A DNA stretch of 64,000 nt from Oenanthe sinensis (GCA_028671895.1 CM053800.1:25317886-25381885); one strand, 5' to 3'; positions 46,801 to 58,046 are shown, counted from the first letter of the stretch. The notes: a model not told the origin generated them from the letters alone. Numbers and translations: made by a program.

Positions 46801-47104
46801 TGTCTGGCAAATCATTGAGTCCAGAGAAGAAGAGGATGAGTCTATTGACAAAATCAGGGTGAAACAGATCTTCTCTTCTACAAAAGAAAGATTTATCAAA
46901 GACATGTTTGGAATGAAGTATCTCTGCATATCCAAAGGACCAACTGAGAACTACTACACCTACAAGGACTTGAAAAATATTTCTTACAGGATGGTAAAGC
47001 TAGTCTTAGATTGTGTTACTGATCATGTCAAGACAGAAGAAGAGAAGAGGGAACTGAAAGCTCTTGAGGGATTGTATGGAAGAATGATAGCAGAAAAGAA
47101 GTGA
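43862..47104 (+). CDS. ORF3 of element C, 1080 aa, downstream of pol (env-like by position only)
   Basis: Starts MSGPQIICSLAQTNF at ATG 43862 in a good context (AACCATGT); an open extension upstream has no ATG. No stop for 1080 codons. N-terminal about 110 residues form a globular-looking domain (LSHFWTSAVCEGEQ, then INGTSYTIDSSHINKALHVE) that in pattern resembles a domain often seen in plant retrotransposon ORFs and annotated as putative plant transposon protein. Then come a long Ser/Glu/Lys-rich disordered part with a coiled coil (about residues 360-410, KSLSHKVTKLSKNLDTVGR), and a more structured C-terminal third from about residue 600 with basic/acidic coiled coil (EKRKMFDDEVEAAKRKVEQI). 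I see no signal peptide or transmembrane segment, so an envelope role is not supported. It is intact although gag-pol of the same element is broken. Confidence 0.85.
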   Translation: MSGPQIICSLAQTNFTTMASVGEAGEPFKPLVGFMNNSYLTFALTASPHLEIPRLSHFWTSAVCEGEQDANSISFQINGTSYTIDSSHINKALHVEEAEGLPFKEHASEEQLAMASCKESAQQVEHPQPEPTLEDTHTIGLENVEHSSFNYSASLFANIEDQNVDVLFQQLNATDHSNPQEPSTQRVEEIAVIASVAVNDKVVVNPPDSNFSKDAVNFSKDVVNIPIQDSNSQMAASSQQLSEEDLAPISTLLKVKSKPLVQDVPAQSLVPRMSEGVKRKREIKEKRSEHKNEGLGKSQAKGEGPEQGQNKKQDVGAQLSKALGLKSELVRSDEITHKKPESVRTNTAKSPKQAAERLKSLSHKVTKLSKNLDTVGRNQVKLVNRMSSLEQTMNEGFKAIFDKLQKFQAQFSTPAVATSTKGEKSGKAEVFVADVERSDKVAVKEKTQAASQGESQLELLSSVAAEIATQLGGNKVERPKDGDDEEKPDGGAGSSSQHNNGEGSSGTENKVEEEKEKEEREYRDDVEGKVLKTVVLGGENDEKDAVRSNKGEPAVTKGTITEPTVEHGVTVTCQELLSKEVKEKVLLSNISTSKKRIKARAERPKPHSSWRPSRKGWKLMYEILHEDCLDVRRPTINNIAEAKAESLVNVKVEWSGMNTLSKIILLFSNGTVEELSYEMKEVNYFLVRRMLIIIQGSDMRTQLIRSLLIKKLMELMDSFKSHPLDFNDAEEPEIVVYHDGVMFEGEDGIKEFWSTESLQDKNLDLLERLIKQLEGYPYPEENRYMLNVLRVIQAKKKREIEKKFEYERTQKCLLRNPDRVIFYNTGGSAEEITFEELKKLAVNDPHIIELIKKQLLNITNYEIFDLKNRALEICDSKRKEEKEKRKMFDDEVEAAKRKVEQISKRIKEAEIDMKHALLNDKFSKRSSYVSPVLCGPLRIIVDSIEVEAVNFRVLNNENLRKILRMITGSFLEFERDLSKVVWQIIESREEEDESIDKIRVKQIFSSTKERFIKDMFGMKYLCISKGPTENYYTYKDLKNISYRMVKLVLDCVTDHVKTEEEKRELKALEGLYGRMIAEKK

Positions 47105-47277
47105 AGATAAAGCTCAAGACTAAATTGAAAATTTACTCAGTCTAGAGGAGCATACTTGAGATAGGATTGTACTTGTAATGTTGTTTATTTTCTGTACAAA
47201 CACTTCTACTTTTATTAGTTGAGTTAGCATCTGCAATTTTCTTTTAAATTTGTCTTTATTTATCATAAAAACAAATT

Positions 47278-47286
47278 GGGGGAGAT
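47278..47286 (+). other. Polypurine tract of element C
   Basis: GGGGGAGAT directly before the 3' LTR, about 170 bp after the end of ORF3. Confidence 0.9.
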
Positions 47287-48485
47287 TGTTAGGGATTGTG
47301 GTACTATCAATGTAATCAACTGATAATTACTTAGATTAATTAGAAATTAACTAATTAAAACATACTGTCATATATACATTGACAGTATGTTTAATTGTCA
47401 CTTGTAACAGTATGTTCCTAAGCCAAGTAGGTGACAACATGTTTAGATAGTTACTGTCATGTACAAATGTAATAAAATGATCTATGAAGTAGAAGTTCAC
47501 ACAGTGTTCATGCATAGCATGGATCAAATTATTGATAGTAACTTTCTACAAACTGAAGCCTACGACAGCATGTTCAAGTGACAGCATCCTTTGGAATAGA
47601 CGACATCAACTATTCCTTGACAGTAAACTTGGCGGAGATTGAAGAATCAAAGACAACAAGTTTTCTGACAGTAGCTTTGGCGGAAAGAGTTGATAGTATG
47701 TTTGGCGGAAGAATTGACAACAACTTTGTTCGACAACATGTTTATCAGGATAGTCGACAACATGTTTTGCGGGATCCTTGACAGCAACTTTAGATGACAA
47801 TATATTTCAGAAGAAGATCAGGATCAACAGCAACATATGCGGAGATGAAGTTAGTGTCACCAAAGAGAAGTAAAAGGTTGACAGTAACCTTTTGGTGAAG
47901 CTGATAGTCTGTTTCAAGAAGCAGACTAGGTAAAGGTCTTTCATGGATTGATCTTGACAACTCAACCTAGTCTGTCAAGACTACTACTGCAACTTGAGAT
48001 AAAGTAAGCATAAAGGTGAAGCATGCTCGTGGAGTCAAGAATGTCAAATCCTCTAAGAGCAACTTTATCTACATATGGAATGAAGACAGACTTGAGAAGA
48101 AAAAGTGTTGTTTCTATTTCAAGTATTGTCCAGGAAACAAGGGAAAGCAAACTTGTAAGTGAGGTGGGTGTTTCAATATAAAAACACATACCTCACAAAC
48201 ACTTTCTCTTATGCAACTGAGCTTAACTTTTCTCAAGCATAGAAAACCTTAGCATTCTTGTTATTGTTTCTATTTGAAGCTGGAAATATCTTCCAGACAG
48301 TTATAGCAACAAAAATTAATAAAATTAATTTTTGAAGTATATCACCTTGTGTTTTAATCTGTTTTCTGCTGTTTGCATTAGAACTTGGTATTATCTCTTT
48401 TGTTTTGTTGTTTGCAAAAAAGTGATAAATTATCAAGTTGCATTCAACCCCCCCCCCCCTTCTGCAACACTCATACTGTCTAACA
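47287..48485 (+). repeat. 3' LTR of element C (1199 bp)
   Basis: Partner of 35940-37137. Several motif copies intact in the 5' LTR are altered here, for instance TGACAG to TGATAG and CGACAG to CGACAA, while the 13-bp inverted repeat (47358-47370/47380-47392) is intact. The C run has 12 bases here against 11 in the 5' LTR. TTTGGCGG occurs twice here and once in the 5' LTR, where the second reads TTTGGCAG. Confidence 0.95.
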
Positions 48486-48490
48486 AAAAC

Positions 48491-51400
48491 AGTACTCAAA
48501 GCAACTCACAAAATCAGAGTTGATTATATTCCCCGTTGACACTATCGGTAACTCAGCACCTAGGCTTTCATTACAGTGCAACGTCAAATTCCAATTGGAA
48601 GAAATAAGACTATATGGAGATTTTTCAACGCCCTACTGTACGCGATAATCAGTCGCATTGTACAATAGAAGAACCATTCACTTTCTCTACTAGTAGAAGG
48701 ACAACCCCTTATCAGGACATCACCCTAGGCAACTCATGGGCCTTTAGTTACGCTAGGTCGTGCGTCACTCGACCTCTTACGCAGCCTTACTCCAGTCCCT
48801 GGTGAATATGTAACACCATAGCTTAGTCTGGCCGGAACAGTATATTCGAAATCCCTCCGGCTAACGATTATCCTCTCTAGGCTTTCAATCACAGATAAGA
48901 AGGGAATTTAATCCAACCTTCCAGAACAATAATGAATCATTGTAAGATTTAAATATCAGCCAATAGGTTGGCTCCCGAAACGAGGTGGGAGTAATCTCAG
49001 AGTATATTGGTTGACTCTCAATCAACGAATTAACAAGCTAGAAATCCTCGAATCAAGAAGACTCAAGAACACGACCGGGGAGCCGCTAATACGAATTAAA
49101 TAGACTCCACGAAGATATTACATTTTTGGAGTGAGATAATGGTCCCTAAAGGCACCAATATAACCGGAAAGAATATCGGAGTCAGATATTCCTTCTCTAA
49201 CATGGAGTTATCGACTCAAATTAATTACCGAATATTCGAGTCATAGATCAATATTTATTATTTAATGAAAATAATACTTAAAGAAATTTATATAACTCCA
49301 TAATATTTTTAAAGAGCAAATAAATATTTGATTAATAAATATGAGGCCTAGAATAGTCCTCGAAAAATATTAAAATGATGTAAAAGAATTAAAATACTTA
49401 ATTCGAATTTAATCAAGATTATTTAATATTTAAATAATCTTAAATGATTCAACATATTTAAATAATATTTAATCAATATTTAAATAATATTTAAATAATC
49501 CAAAATTAATTGAAAGTATTTAACCAATAATTAAATACTTTTAAATGCTCCCAACATATTTAAATAATATTTAATCCATCTTAAATAATATTTAAATAAT
49601 TCCAATTGAACTAAAAGTATTTAATCAATATTTAAATACTATATATCCTCTTTAAATAATATTTAATAAAGCTAAATATTATTTAAAATATTGAAGGGAT
49701 ATTAATCAAAATTTATTTAATTCCTAACTCATACTAATTAATAATCCAAAACATATATTCCAGGGAGAATCCTTGAATAATATCGACTAATAGTCGAGAA
49801 GTAATAGACTACTCCCGGTCCACTATCGAGCACCAAAAGATGTACTCGACACTGGGTTCAGTTATACAAAACTGATAAAAGGCGTCCTCTAACTTTTTGA
49901 GAAGTTCAGAGGCGCGAACGAACAGTGTATAGTTCCAGCTGAATGGAACTTCCAACACCACAGAGCTTTATGACCAATAAACCGTTATAAAGTCTAGAGT
50001 TTAAGAACCTGCTATACGAACTCTAACTTTTCAAGAAGTTCAAAGTCGTCTCAGAATTAGGTTGAAAAGATTCGAAGCAACTCAAGATATGCTATCTTAA
50101 CAACCTATACACAAATCTTATCATGTACCAGAATTAAAATGACAAAGCGTCGGATACTTGCCTGAGTGCTCAAGCTGGTGTAGGCTCCCTCCTGGCCTTG
50201 CCCAAGTGTCTACGAACGAAAACAATATCGTCATTAGCTATAAGAAAATTCCTTAATAGTTCTATTAGCACATACTCTTACAACTACCTTAATCTTTCCA
50301 ACCAACACATGTTAGTTAAGTCCATTAGCTCATAGCATTCACATGTCATTATATGACATTTTTCATTGAGGGTTCATTTTCTAATTTAGCCCCAAGCGTC
50401 GTTTATGATAGGGAGTGGCTAAGACCAAAGTGCTAGCACTTCCCTTAACCTTCCACTTGTATCACTTGGATTCAAACAATTTTAACAAATCAGGTTTTAG
50501 TCTTTTTAACCCAATTCTTCTTCCCAGGCCATCACATAGGTTCCTAGTATCTTAAATAAAAAGTTCAAGATTTATGGAGTCCCCTAACTAGGGTGATCAT
50601 AGCTCCAAAGTTCATAGAAAACAGGACTGCTACGTTTCTGCGCTACCCCTACCGTTTTGTCCATATCTTTTAGCTCGTAACTCCGATTGGCATGATTTTT
50701 GCGCCTAAATGATCTAGAGACTACCCTCTTTCTAACCAAGTCCACCACTGATCAAGAAATGCAATATAGATACGTAGGGTCCCCTGATCAGTTGGGAGGA
50801 AGAAACAGGGCAGACATGACCTGTTTGTTTGCTCATCATTTACCACTTCTTTACTTACTCAAAACAACTCTCACAACCTTTAAACATTTTATACCAATGC
50901 TTGGGCATGTACTCAAGACATCCCAAGCCAATTCACATTTATTCTAACTTCCAAATATTACCAATAAATAATCAAAACACAGTCACTAGCTTTACTCAAT
51001 CAAGCCACAATTTATACTACTCCATAACAACCAATTCAATTCATAATCAACTCATACAATTTCCATCACCCAACCTTAACCAATCAAGATACTTGTTTAA
51101 CAAATAAGATCACAATTTACCATGATTTATTCTAAGATTATTACCCAAACATGGCATAACACAACTACAATCACCACATAAGGGTTTCAAGCATTCTATG
51201 TTCTATCATGCTCTTAAACAACTACCCATAGCATAAAGAACACTAAACAAGCATCTACCAAGGCTAAGCAAGCATCAAACATAAGTTTAACATTTTATTT
51301 TCAACCCAAGTTACTATTCATGTTCTTGGATTTTCATGAAAATCAAGAGTTTCCATGGATAACTATGCTTAAGATTGACATGGAAGGTAGATGATGATTA

Positions 51401-51883
51401 TACCTTTCTTTTAAGCTACTAAACACAATGATCAAGCAAGGCTTTGTTGAGTTCTTGAATTTCTTCTTCCCTTTTCTTCTTCTTGGCCGAAAGTTGCTAG
51501 TGGAGAGCTTGCTTGATATTTTTTTTTCTTTTAATATGTTAACAACTAACTTGTCCTTTGGCTAAATAAAAGAGCAAGTCAATTTTTCTTAGTCTTCTTT
51601 GACCTTGGTCAAGCTTCTAGCATTTCTTATTACTCCAACCAAGTGCAAGTATTTGCATTTCTTTTAGTCCATGTAATAAAAAAAATCGGCTCTTTAATAA
51701 TTCTAGGGAAATCATTTGATTTTTCATTTCCGTAATGATTCGCGACGATAAATTTAATCTTTAACTCGTTCCGGCAATTCTAATAATTTGATTACCCATC
51801 AAAACCTTATTCCTTAATTATTATCCATTACATACTATTCTTAACAAAAGTTTCAAAAGTACCTGGAAATTAGGAATATTACA
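48491..51883 (-). repeat. 3' LTR of element B, right segment
   Basis: Continues B's LTR after C and ends GGAATATTACA. It contains sequence blocks shared with E's LTR (about 48535-48800, 49811-49915) and the A+T block (about 49255-49690). No gene. Confidence 0.92.
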
Positions 51884-51902
51884 GTCTCCCCTCCTTAAAA
51901 GG
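51884..51902 (-). other. Polypurine tract of element B
   Basis: Minus strand CCTTTTAAGGAGGGGAGAC next to the 3' LTR, identical to that of E. Confidence 0.88.
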
Positions 51903-51968
51903 ACTCCGTCCCGGAATCTAACTTGAAAACAGGTGAGAGTACTTTTCCAGCATAGCACTTTCTAATTC

Positions 51969-54900
51969 TCAGGTTGATTCTTCTACATTCTGATTTCTCC
52001 ACAGCACTCGTACCAACTTGACGACCTTGTTTCTCAACACTTGTTCCTTTCTATCCATGACCTCCACTAGCTGCTCTACGTAGGATAAGTCAGGTTGGAT
52101 TTCCACATTATCGTACTCTATTATGTGTTTGGCATCCGGATGATATTGTCGCAACATAGACACATGAAATACGTTATGAACCTGTTGCAAGTTTGGGGGT
52201 AAGGCTAACTCATATGCTACCTCCCAATGCGCTTCAAAATCTCAAACGGTCCGATAAATCTAGGGCTTAACTTCCCTTTCTTGCCAAACCTCATCAGACC
52301 TTTCCACGGGGATACTTTTAGTAATACTGAATCTTCCACTTCATACTCTCTATCTCTTCTGGCTTGATCCACATACTTGCGTTGCCTATCTTGAGCTGCC
52401 ACTAGTCTTTTTCTGATAAGATCTATTATCTCTTTGGTTTGCTGGACCAATTCGGGCCCCAACATCTTACGTTCACCTACTTCATCCCAGCATAATGGTG
52501 ATCGACACTTCCTGCCATACAAGGCTTCATAAGGTGGCATTCCAATGCTGGCATGGTAACTGTTGTTGTAGGAAAACTCGATTAACGGCAAATGATCATC
52601 CCAATTGCCTTTGAAGTCTATGGCACAGACTCTCAACATATCTTCCACTGTTTGGATGGTTCTCTCACTTTGTCCATCGGTTTGTGGGTGGTATGCGGTG
52701 CTCATATTCAGTCTTATTCCCAAGCATTCTTGGAAGCTTCTCCAAAATCTAGAATTGAACCTTGGGTCTCTATCAGACACAATACCTACGGGAACTCCAT
52801 GACGTACTACTATTTCCTTTAAGTATAGCTCAACTAATCTGTCAACTGAATACCTCTCAATAATGGGTAGAAAATGTGCTGACTTCGTTAACAGATCTAT
52901 TATTACCCAAATGGCATCATGGTTCATTTTCGTTCTTGGTAACCCCACCACAAAATCCATCGCAATGTGCTCCCATTTCCATTCCGGAATTTCCAGAGGT
53001 TGTAACAATCCACTGGGTCTTTGATGTTCTGCCTTTACTTTCTGACAGGTCAAACACTTGCTTACCCATTCAGCAATATCTCTTTTCATGTTCGGCCACC
53101 AATAATACTCCTTCAGATCTTTATACATTTTGGTACCTCCCGGGTGAATATAAAATATAGAGTTGTGTGCCTCATGCAATACTTCTTCCTTTAGTTCCTA
53201 AACATCTGGAATCCAAATTCTATTATTAAATCTCAAGATTCCTTTCTCGTCCTTAACGCACCTTTGTTCATCCCCATTCACCTTTTTATTTCTCTCCTCC
53301 ATCATCTTTTCTTGACATATTCTTATCTTTTCAATTAGTTCAGGCTCTACTCGGATCTCCATCAGCATTTCTGTGCCTTCCTCCGGAAATTTTACCTCTA
53401 GTTCTATCTTTTCAAATTCTTGCATTAATTCCTCCGAAGAAATCATCATTTTCAGCCTTTCTTTTCTACTTAGGGCATCAGCCACCACATTGGCCTTCCC
53501 AGGGTGATAGTTAATGGAACAATCATAATCCTTAATTAATTCTAGCCATCTTCTCTGCCTCATGTTCAGTTCTTTCTGAGTGAATATGTACTTAAGGCTC
53601 TTATGGTCGGTGTAGATCTCACATCTCTCTCCATATAGGTAATGTCTCCAGATCTTTAACGCGGAAACTATCGCAGCTAACTCTAGATCGTAGGTTGGAT
53701 ACCTTAATTCATACTCTTTCAGTTGTCTAGATGCATAAGCAATCACCTTGCCATGTTGCATCAACACACAACCAAGTCCCTTATGCGATGCGTCACTATA
53801 AATCACAAAATCTCCTTGCTCATCAGGTAGAGCTAACACTGGTGCAGTGACTAACCTCTTCTTCAGTTCTTGAAAACTCTCTTCACATTTATCAGTCCAT
53901 TCAAACTTCTCAGTCTTGCGGGTGAGCCTTATCAGCGGAGTAGCTATTTTAGCAAAATCCTGCACAAACCTCCGATAATATCCTGCTAGTCCCACAAAAC
54001 TTCTTACTTCCGTTGGCGTTGTCGGCCTTTCCCAGTTGGAAATAGCTTATATCTTAGCAGGGTCTACTAACACACCCTTATTACTAATTACGTGGCCCAA
54101 AAATTGCACCTCTTTCAACCAAAACTCGCATTTCAAAAATTTAGTATACAGCTTCTCTCTTCTCAATATTTCCAAAACTGTCCTCAAGTGCTCTGCATGC
54201 TCTTTCGGTGTCCTTGAATAAATCAAGATATCATCAATGAAGACTATAACAAACTTATCTAAATATTTCTTGAAAACTCTGTTCATCAAGTCCATAAAGG
54301 CTGCGGGGGCGTTGGTTAATCCAAAAGACATTACCAAAAATTCATAATGGCCATATCGGGTGCGGAACGCCGTCTTTGGTACATCCTCAGGGTTGATCTT
54401 TAATTGGTGGTATCCAGTCCTCAGGTCAATCTTTGAAAAGTAGACCGCATCCTTCAGCTGGTCAAACAGATCATCGATCCTGGGTAAAGGGTACTTATTC
54501 TTGATGGTTAGTTTATTAAGTTCTCGGTAATCTATACATAACCTCATACTCCCATCCTTTTTCTTAACAAATAACACTGGTGCACCCCATGGGGACACAC
54601 TTGGTCGAATCAATCCTTTCTCCAACAACTCCTGTAGTTGGGTGGCTAATTCCTTCATTTCCACAGGGGCTAATTGGTAAGGAGCCTTTGATACTGGTGA
54701 TGTTCCTGGCGCTAATTCAATAGTAAATTCTATATCTCTGTCAGGTGGTAGCCCCGGAAGATCTTCTGGAAATATATCCTCAAATTCATTGACCACTGGT
54801 ATGTCACTTATATTGGGTACATTCTTTTCTTTGTCTACTACATAGGCTAGATAGGCCTCACTTCTTTGGTGCAACAACCTCTTAACTTGCATCCTGGTCA

Positions 54901-55081
54901 AGAACTTCTTGGTCTGCCTCTGCCCTCGAAATATCACTTCTTTCTGATTAGGTAACTTCATTCTTACCTTCTTTGCCCTACAATCTATGCTAGCTCTACA
55001 ACTGGCTAGCCAATCCATTCCTAATATGACATCAAACTCTCCCAGCATAAAAGGAATTAAGTCAACACTGAATCGATGTCC
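51969..55081 (-). pseudogene. Pol of element B: RT, RNase H, integrase, partial chromodomain
   Basis: Minus strand. RT: ILGMDWLAS start, PYQLAPVEMKELATQL, DLRTGYHQLKINPEDVPKTA and the active site VFIDDILIYSR (about 54225). RNase H: FVIYSDASHKGLGCVLMQ, TYDLELAAIV, YTDHKSLKYIF. Integrase: HHCC zinc region (HEAHNS, then CLTCQKVK), catalytic MDFVVGLP, SDRDPRFNS and GQSERTIQ. Chromodomain-type end at 51969-52190. Lesions: TAA 54047-54049, TAG 53198-53200, and loss of one base near 52220 that shifts the frame (stop at 52217-52219). The last frame stops after VEEST, shorter than Tekay relatives, which continue into the final chromodomain helix. Confidence 0.93.
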
Positions 55082-56593
55082 TCATATTTCTAATTCACAG
55101 TTAACGCATAACTGACTGACAGGAATGACTTCCCGATTAGCTATTTCTACTTGTAGGGAGTCTCTCAGTGGTTGTATTTTAAGATTCCATTTATTCACAA
55201 AATCACGAGATATGAAAGACTTGGTTGCTCCGGAATCAAATAAAACATTTGCATGGATGGAATTGAGTAAAAGTGTACCTACAATAACATCTGTGTGCTT
55301 CACAGCATCTCTTACTGTCATATTGAAGGTTATGGCCGTAGGGGTCTTATTAGAGACGACCCCACTTTGTTTTGACATGGCTGGCGCGGATGCCCGACAG
55401 TCCTTCCTCACATGTCCTAGTTGGCCACATTTGAAACAAGTCAGATTCCTTTGGGGACAATCTTTGGAATAATGCCCTTCCCGATGACATTTAAAACACG
55501 TAACCTTCCCTGTGCTGCACACTCCCAGATGCTTCTTCCCGCATGTCTTGCAATCTGGCAATGGAGGTCGTGATTGGTTTGAATACTTCACCCCAAACTG
55601 TCTACCTCCTGGACTGACACTCATACTGTCCGCCCTCCTGGTTCCGAAACTTCTCCTAAACTGAGATCCTGGCCCACGGTTAACTTTGCTAGGATAATTT
55701 CTCGTTGATGACCCCCCCTTCTGGCTATCCGCCTTTCTCTTACTCTCTTCTCTATTTCTCTGCACCTGATCACTTCTGGCTTCTACGATCGAGGCTTTCT
55801 GCACCAACGTGGCATAATCAGTCAGTTCAAGTACAGCCACTCGATTCTGAATCCATTGTTTGAGCCCTTGCTGGAATCTCCTGGCCCGCTTCTCCTCTGT
55901 ATTCACAAAATCCGGTACAAACCGGGACAACTCAGTAAACTTGGCTTCATATTCAGCCACCGTCAGATCGTTCTGCTTTAATTCCAGAAACTTTAACTCC
56001 ATTTGATTCTCCATATACTTGGGAAAATACTTTTCCAAAAACAACTGAGTGAATCTTTCCCAAGCTATCACTCTTTCTCCTTCCATGTTCTTCTTCGCTT
56101 CCCACCAGAAATTTGCCTCCCCTTTTAGAAGGTAAGTGGCGAAGACTGTTTTATGCTCTTCCTCTACTTGCAATATTTCAAACGATTTCTCCATTTCTTT
56201 TAGCCAAGCCCTCGCCTCTACAGGGTCAGCAATCCCTTGAAACTCGGGCGGTCGCAAGGATTTAAAAGCACGAAAAGCATTTTCCACTACGTTACGGGGA
56301 GTTGGGGGTGGTTGGGTCGGGTTAGGGTTGACATGCTGCCTTAGAAAGTCCACAAATGGATTCATGGGGTCCGCATTCTGATTTTCCCCTTGGTCTTGGG
56401 GTTCCTCCTGATCCCTTTGATCCTGATTTTGACTATGTACTGAGTCACCTGAGCTCATATGATCATCCTGTTCATACCATTCATTATTAAATTCATTATA
56501 ATCCTCTGGTTCACTACCACTCTCACGAATACTTCGTTCACTTGGCTCCTCATGGACCTCAGGGTGTAATCTGGTGTTTCTTCTCGGTGGCAT
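55082..56593 (-). pseudogene. Gag and protease of element B
   Basis: Minus strand from ATG at 56593 (MPPRRNTRLHPEV), about 503 codons to a TGA at 55082-55084. The usual single gag-pol frame continues directly after this stop, so the TGA is a nonsense mutation (it could come from CGA). Gag core: LRPPEFQGIADPVEARAWLK, FLEKYFPKYMENQMELKF, RARRFQQGLKQWIQNRV. Two CCHC knuckles (CFKCHREGHYSKDC, CFKCGQLGHVRKDC) are preceded by an incomplete Cys cluster (CKTCGKKHLGVC). Protease LFDSGATKSFIS is near the end. Confidence 0.92.
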
Positions 56594-57002
56594 AGTTCTG
56601 GCACAATCAAACAATATCAATTAATTACCGATGGACTAGATTACTATGACATTTGTCACAAGGAACAATCATATAAGTAGTGATTTTCAACTATAGCACT
56701 ATCCATTTAACACAGTTAGGTAATGGTTCCCATTCAATTTCTATATCAAAGATAAGAGTGCATATGATACTAAAAACAAAATAAACAGCAACTGAAAAGA
56801 ACTGATCATCATATATATTCATCATTTTCGGTTACATCCTTTTTCACTGAGTCTGAGTACATCCAAAAGTTAGTCAACTACACTATCCTCTAGTCAGAAT
56901 GGGAATACTGCTATATACATCAAAAGTTAATCCCTCAAAATTTGCACAACTACATATATAGTGCCATGACTGGTACTAGAAGACTGCGTCATCATGTGTA
57001 AA
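56594..57002 (-). other. Spacer of element B between the upstream ORF and gag
   Basis: About 400 bp with no ORF or clear motif. Element leader sequence. Confidence 0.6.
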
Positions 57003-57767
57003 TCATCTGAACCTCCCACGGACCAAGTCCCGGACCTGTCCCATAATGATGTCCACCATCGCGTCTACCTCATCGCCTCCAATTGGTCCCCCGCCCAATG
57101 GTGTCCTCAACTCGTGAAAAGCTCGTGCCCACATCCGAATACCAGTGAAGCCAAGCTCCACATCCTGGGGAATGCCACCTAAAGGAGGGCCACTCTGTGG
57201 AATACCGACCCTAGGTAGGCCACTCTGAGGTCCAGAAGGCCCAGGCAACATCCGATCCACAATACGCCTCAGCTCGTCTATCCGACCAGCCGAGGCATCC
57301 CGATCTCTCATAAGCGCGGACACTACCCAGGTAGGCATCGGCTCCTCAGTAGCCGGTGGTGGTGGAGGTGGTGGAGAAGGTGGCGACGGAGTGGATGCTG
57401 GTGGTGGTGATGGGGAATCGAGGGGAGCATCATCTGGCTCTGCAGGCTCTGGGGTAAGCTCCTCAAATCCCTCATCATCAGATGGTATCGGACTGAGGGG
57501 AGGTAAGGGTGGGAACACTACCGGAGGTGGCACCATGGGGATATCTATATATACTTTCCCGGAGGGTCCAGCCTGATCGGCGGGTGGAAGGGTGGGTGCT
57601 GAAGCAGCTGGTAGCACTGGGGCCTCTATGGGGATCTCTGCCGGAATCTCAGCTGGAATCTCTGCAGGCATCTCAACTAGAACCTCTACCGGAATCTCTA
57701 CCGGAATCTCTACCGGAATCTCCTCTGGGTCCTCCTCAGGATCCTCGTCCTCATCATCATCCTGCAT
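57003..57767 (-). CDS. Upstream ORF of element B, Pro/Glu-rich, 254 aa, unknown function
   Basis: Between PBS and gag on the same strand. The first ATG is at 57767 (MQDDDEDEDPEEDPEEIPVE). The frame is open upstream to a TAA at 57864-57866, and before that stop an acidic peptide (PDLEAYEAQHDR) continues in frame, so the ORF may once have begun further upstream. Composition: acidic head, a repeat of about ten EIPVE/EIPAE pentapeptide-like units, Pro-rich middle (SPPSPPPPPPP), and an ordered C-terminal about 90 residues (TWVVSALMRDRDASAGRIDE, then DAMVDIIMGQVRDLVRGRFR). Not recognised as any enzyme. It could be translated from the genomic RNA ahead of gag, or its ordered tail could be a small structural protein. 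Confidence 0.55.
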   Translation of the reverse strand: MQDDDEDEDPEEDPEEIPVEIPVEIPVEVLVEMPAEIPAEIPAEIPIEAPVLPAASAPTLPPADQAGPSGKVYIDIPMVPPPVVFPPLPPLSPIPSDDEGFEELTPEPAEPDDAPLDSPSPPPASTPSPPSPPPPPPPATEEPMPTWVVSALMRDRDASAGRIDELRRIVDRMLPGPSGPQSGLPRVGIPQSGPPLGGIPQDVELGFTGIRMWARAFHELRTPLGGGPIGGDEVDAMVDIIMGQVRDLVRGRFR

Positions 57768-58046
57768 CTCTAGGTCTCGCTGGGCCTCCCCCGCCTCAGG
57801 GTCTGACGGCCCGACTGGATCCTCCACAGGGTCCTCCTGTGGGTCCTCATCATCTCCTAATAGTTATCTATCGTGCTGAGCCTCATAGGCCTCAAGGTCA
57901 GGTATCTACAATACAATAACAACTCGTTACTACTAGAGCTTAATAATTTCCCTTTTTATGGGTTTTAATCTTATTAAAGCTTTTAAGGTTTATTTTAATG
58001 GTTGTATCGTCCTTTCTCCTCTCATTTCTGAGTACTATAACTTAGG
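57768..58046 (-). other. Start of element B leader
   Basis: From PBS to the upstream ORF. Minus strand TTGTATTGTAG followed by ATACCTGACC at about 57900-57920 resembles a 3' splice site and echoes the TTGTAGATACC before gag in M and P. No other feature seen. Confidence 0.4.

Larger units (their letters stand above)
35940..48485 (+). mobile_element. Element C: Sirevirus (Ty1/copia) with a third ORF
   Basis: 12,546 bp flanked by aaaac at 35935-35939 and 48486-48490. Order: 5' LTR, PBS, gag, pol, a 0.8-kb non-coding spacer, a 1080-aa ORF, PPT, 3' LTR. Sirevirus traits seen are the long gag with two CCHC knuckles and a coiled coil, copia-type pol with IN before RT, and an additional ORF between pol and the 3' LTR. 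The whole element is filled with the motif TGACAGTA/TACTGTCA. LTRs differ at roughly 30 positions in 1.2 kb, so it is older than E and P. It lies inside B's LTR and is therefore younger than B. Confidence 0.94.

Noticed and set aside
43862..47104. Calling ORF3 an envelope glycoprotein
   Set aside because: Position fits the env-like ORF of Sireviruses, but no signal peptide, transmembrane helix or cysteine-rich ectodomain is visible.
57391..57919. Open frames on the + strand opposite B's upstream ORF
   Set aside because: Low-complexity shadows of the EIPVE/Pro-rich repeat; wrong strand for the element and no protein-like composition.
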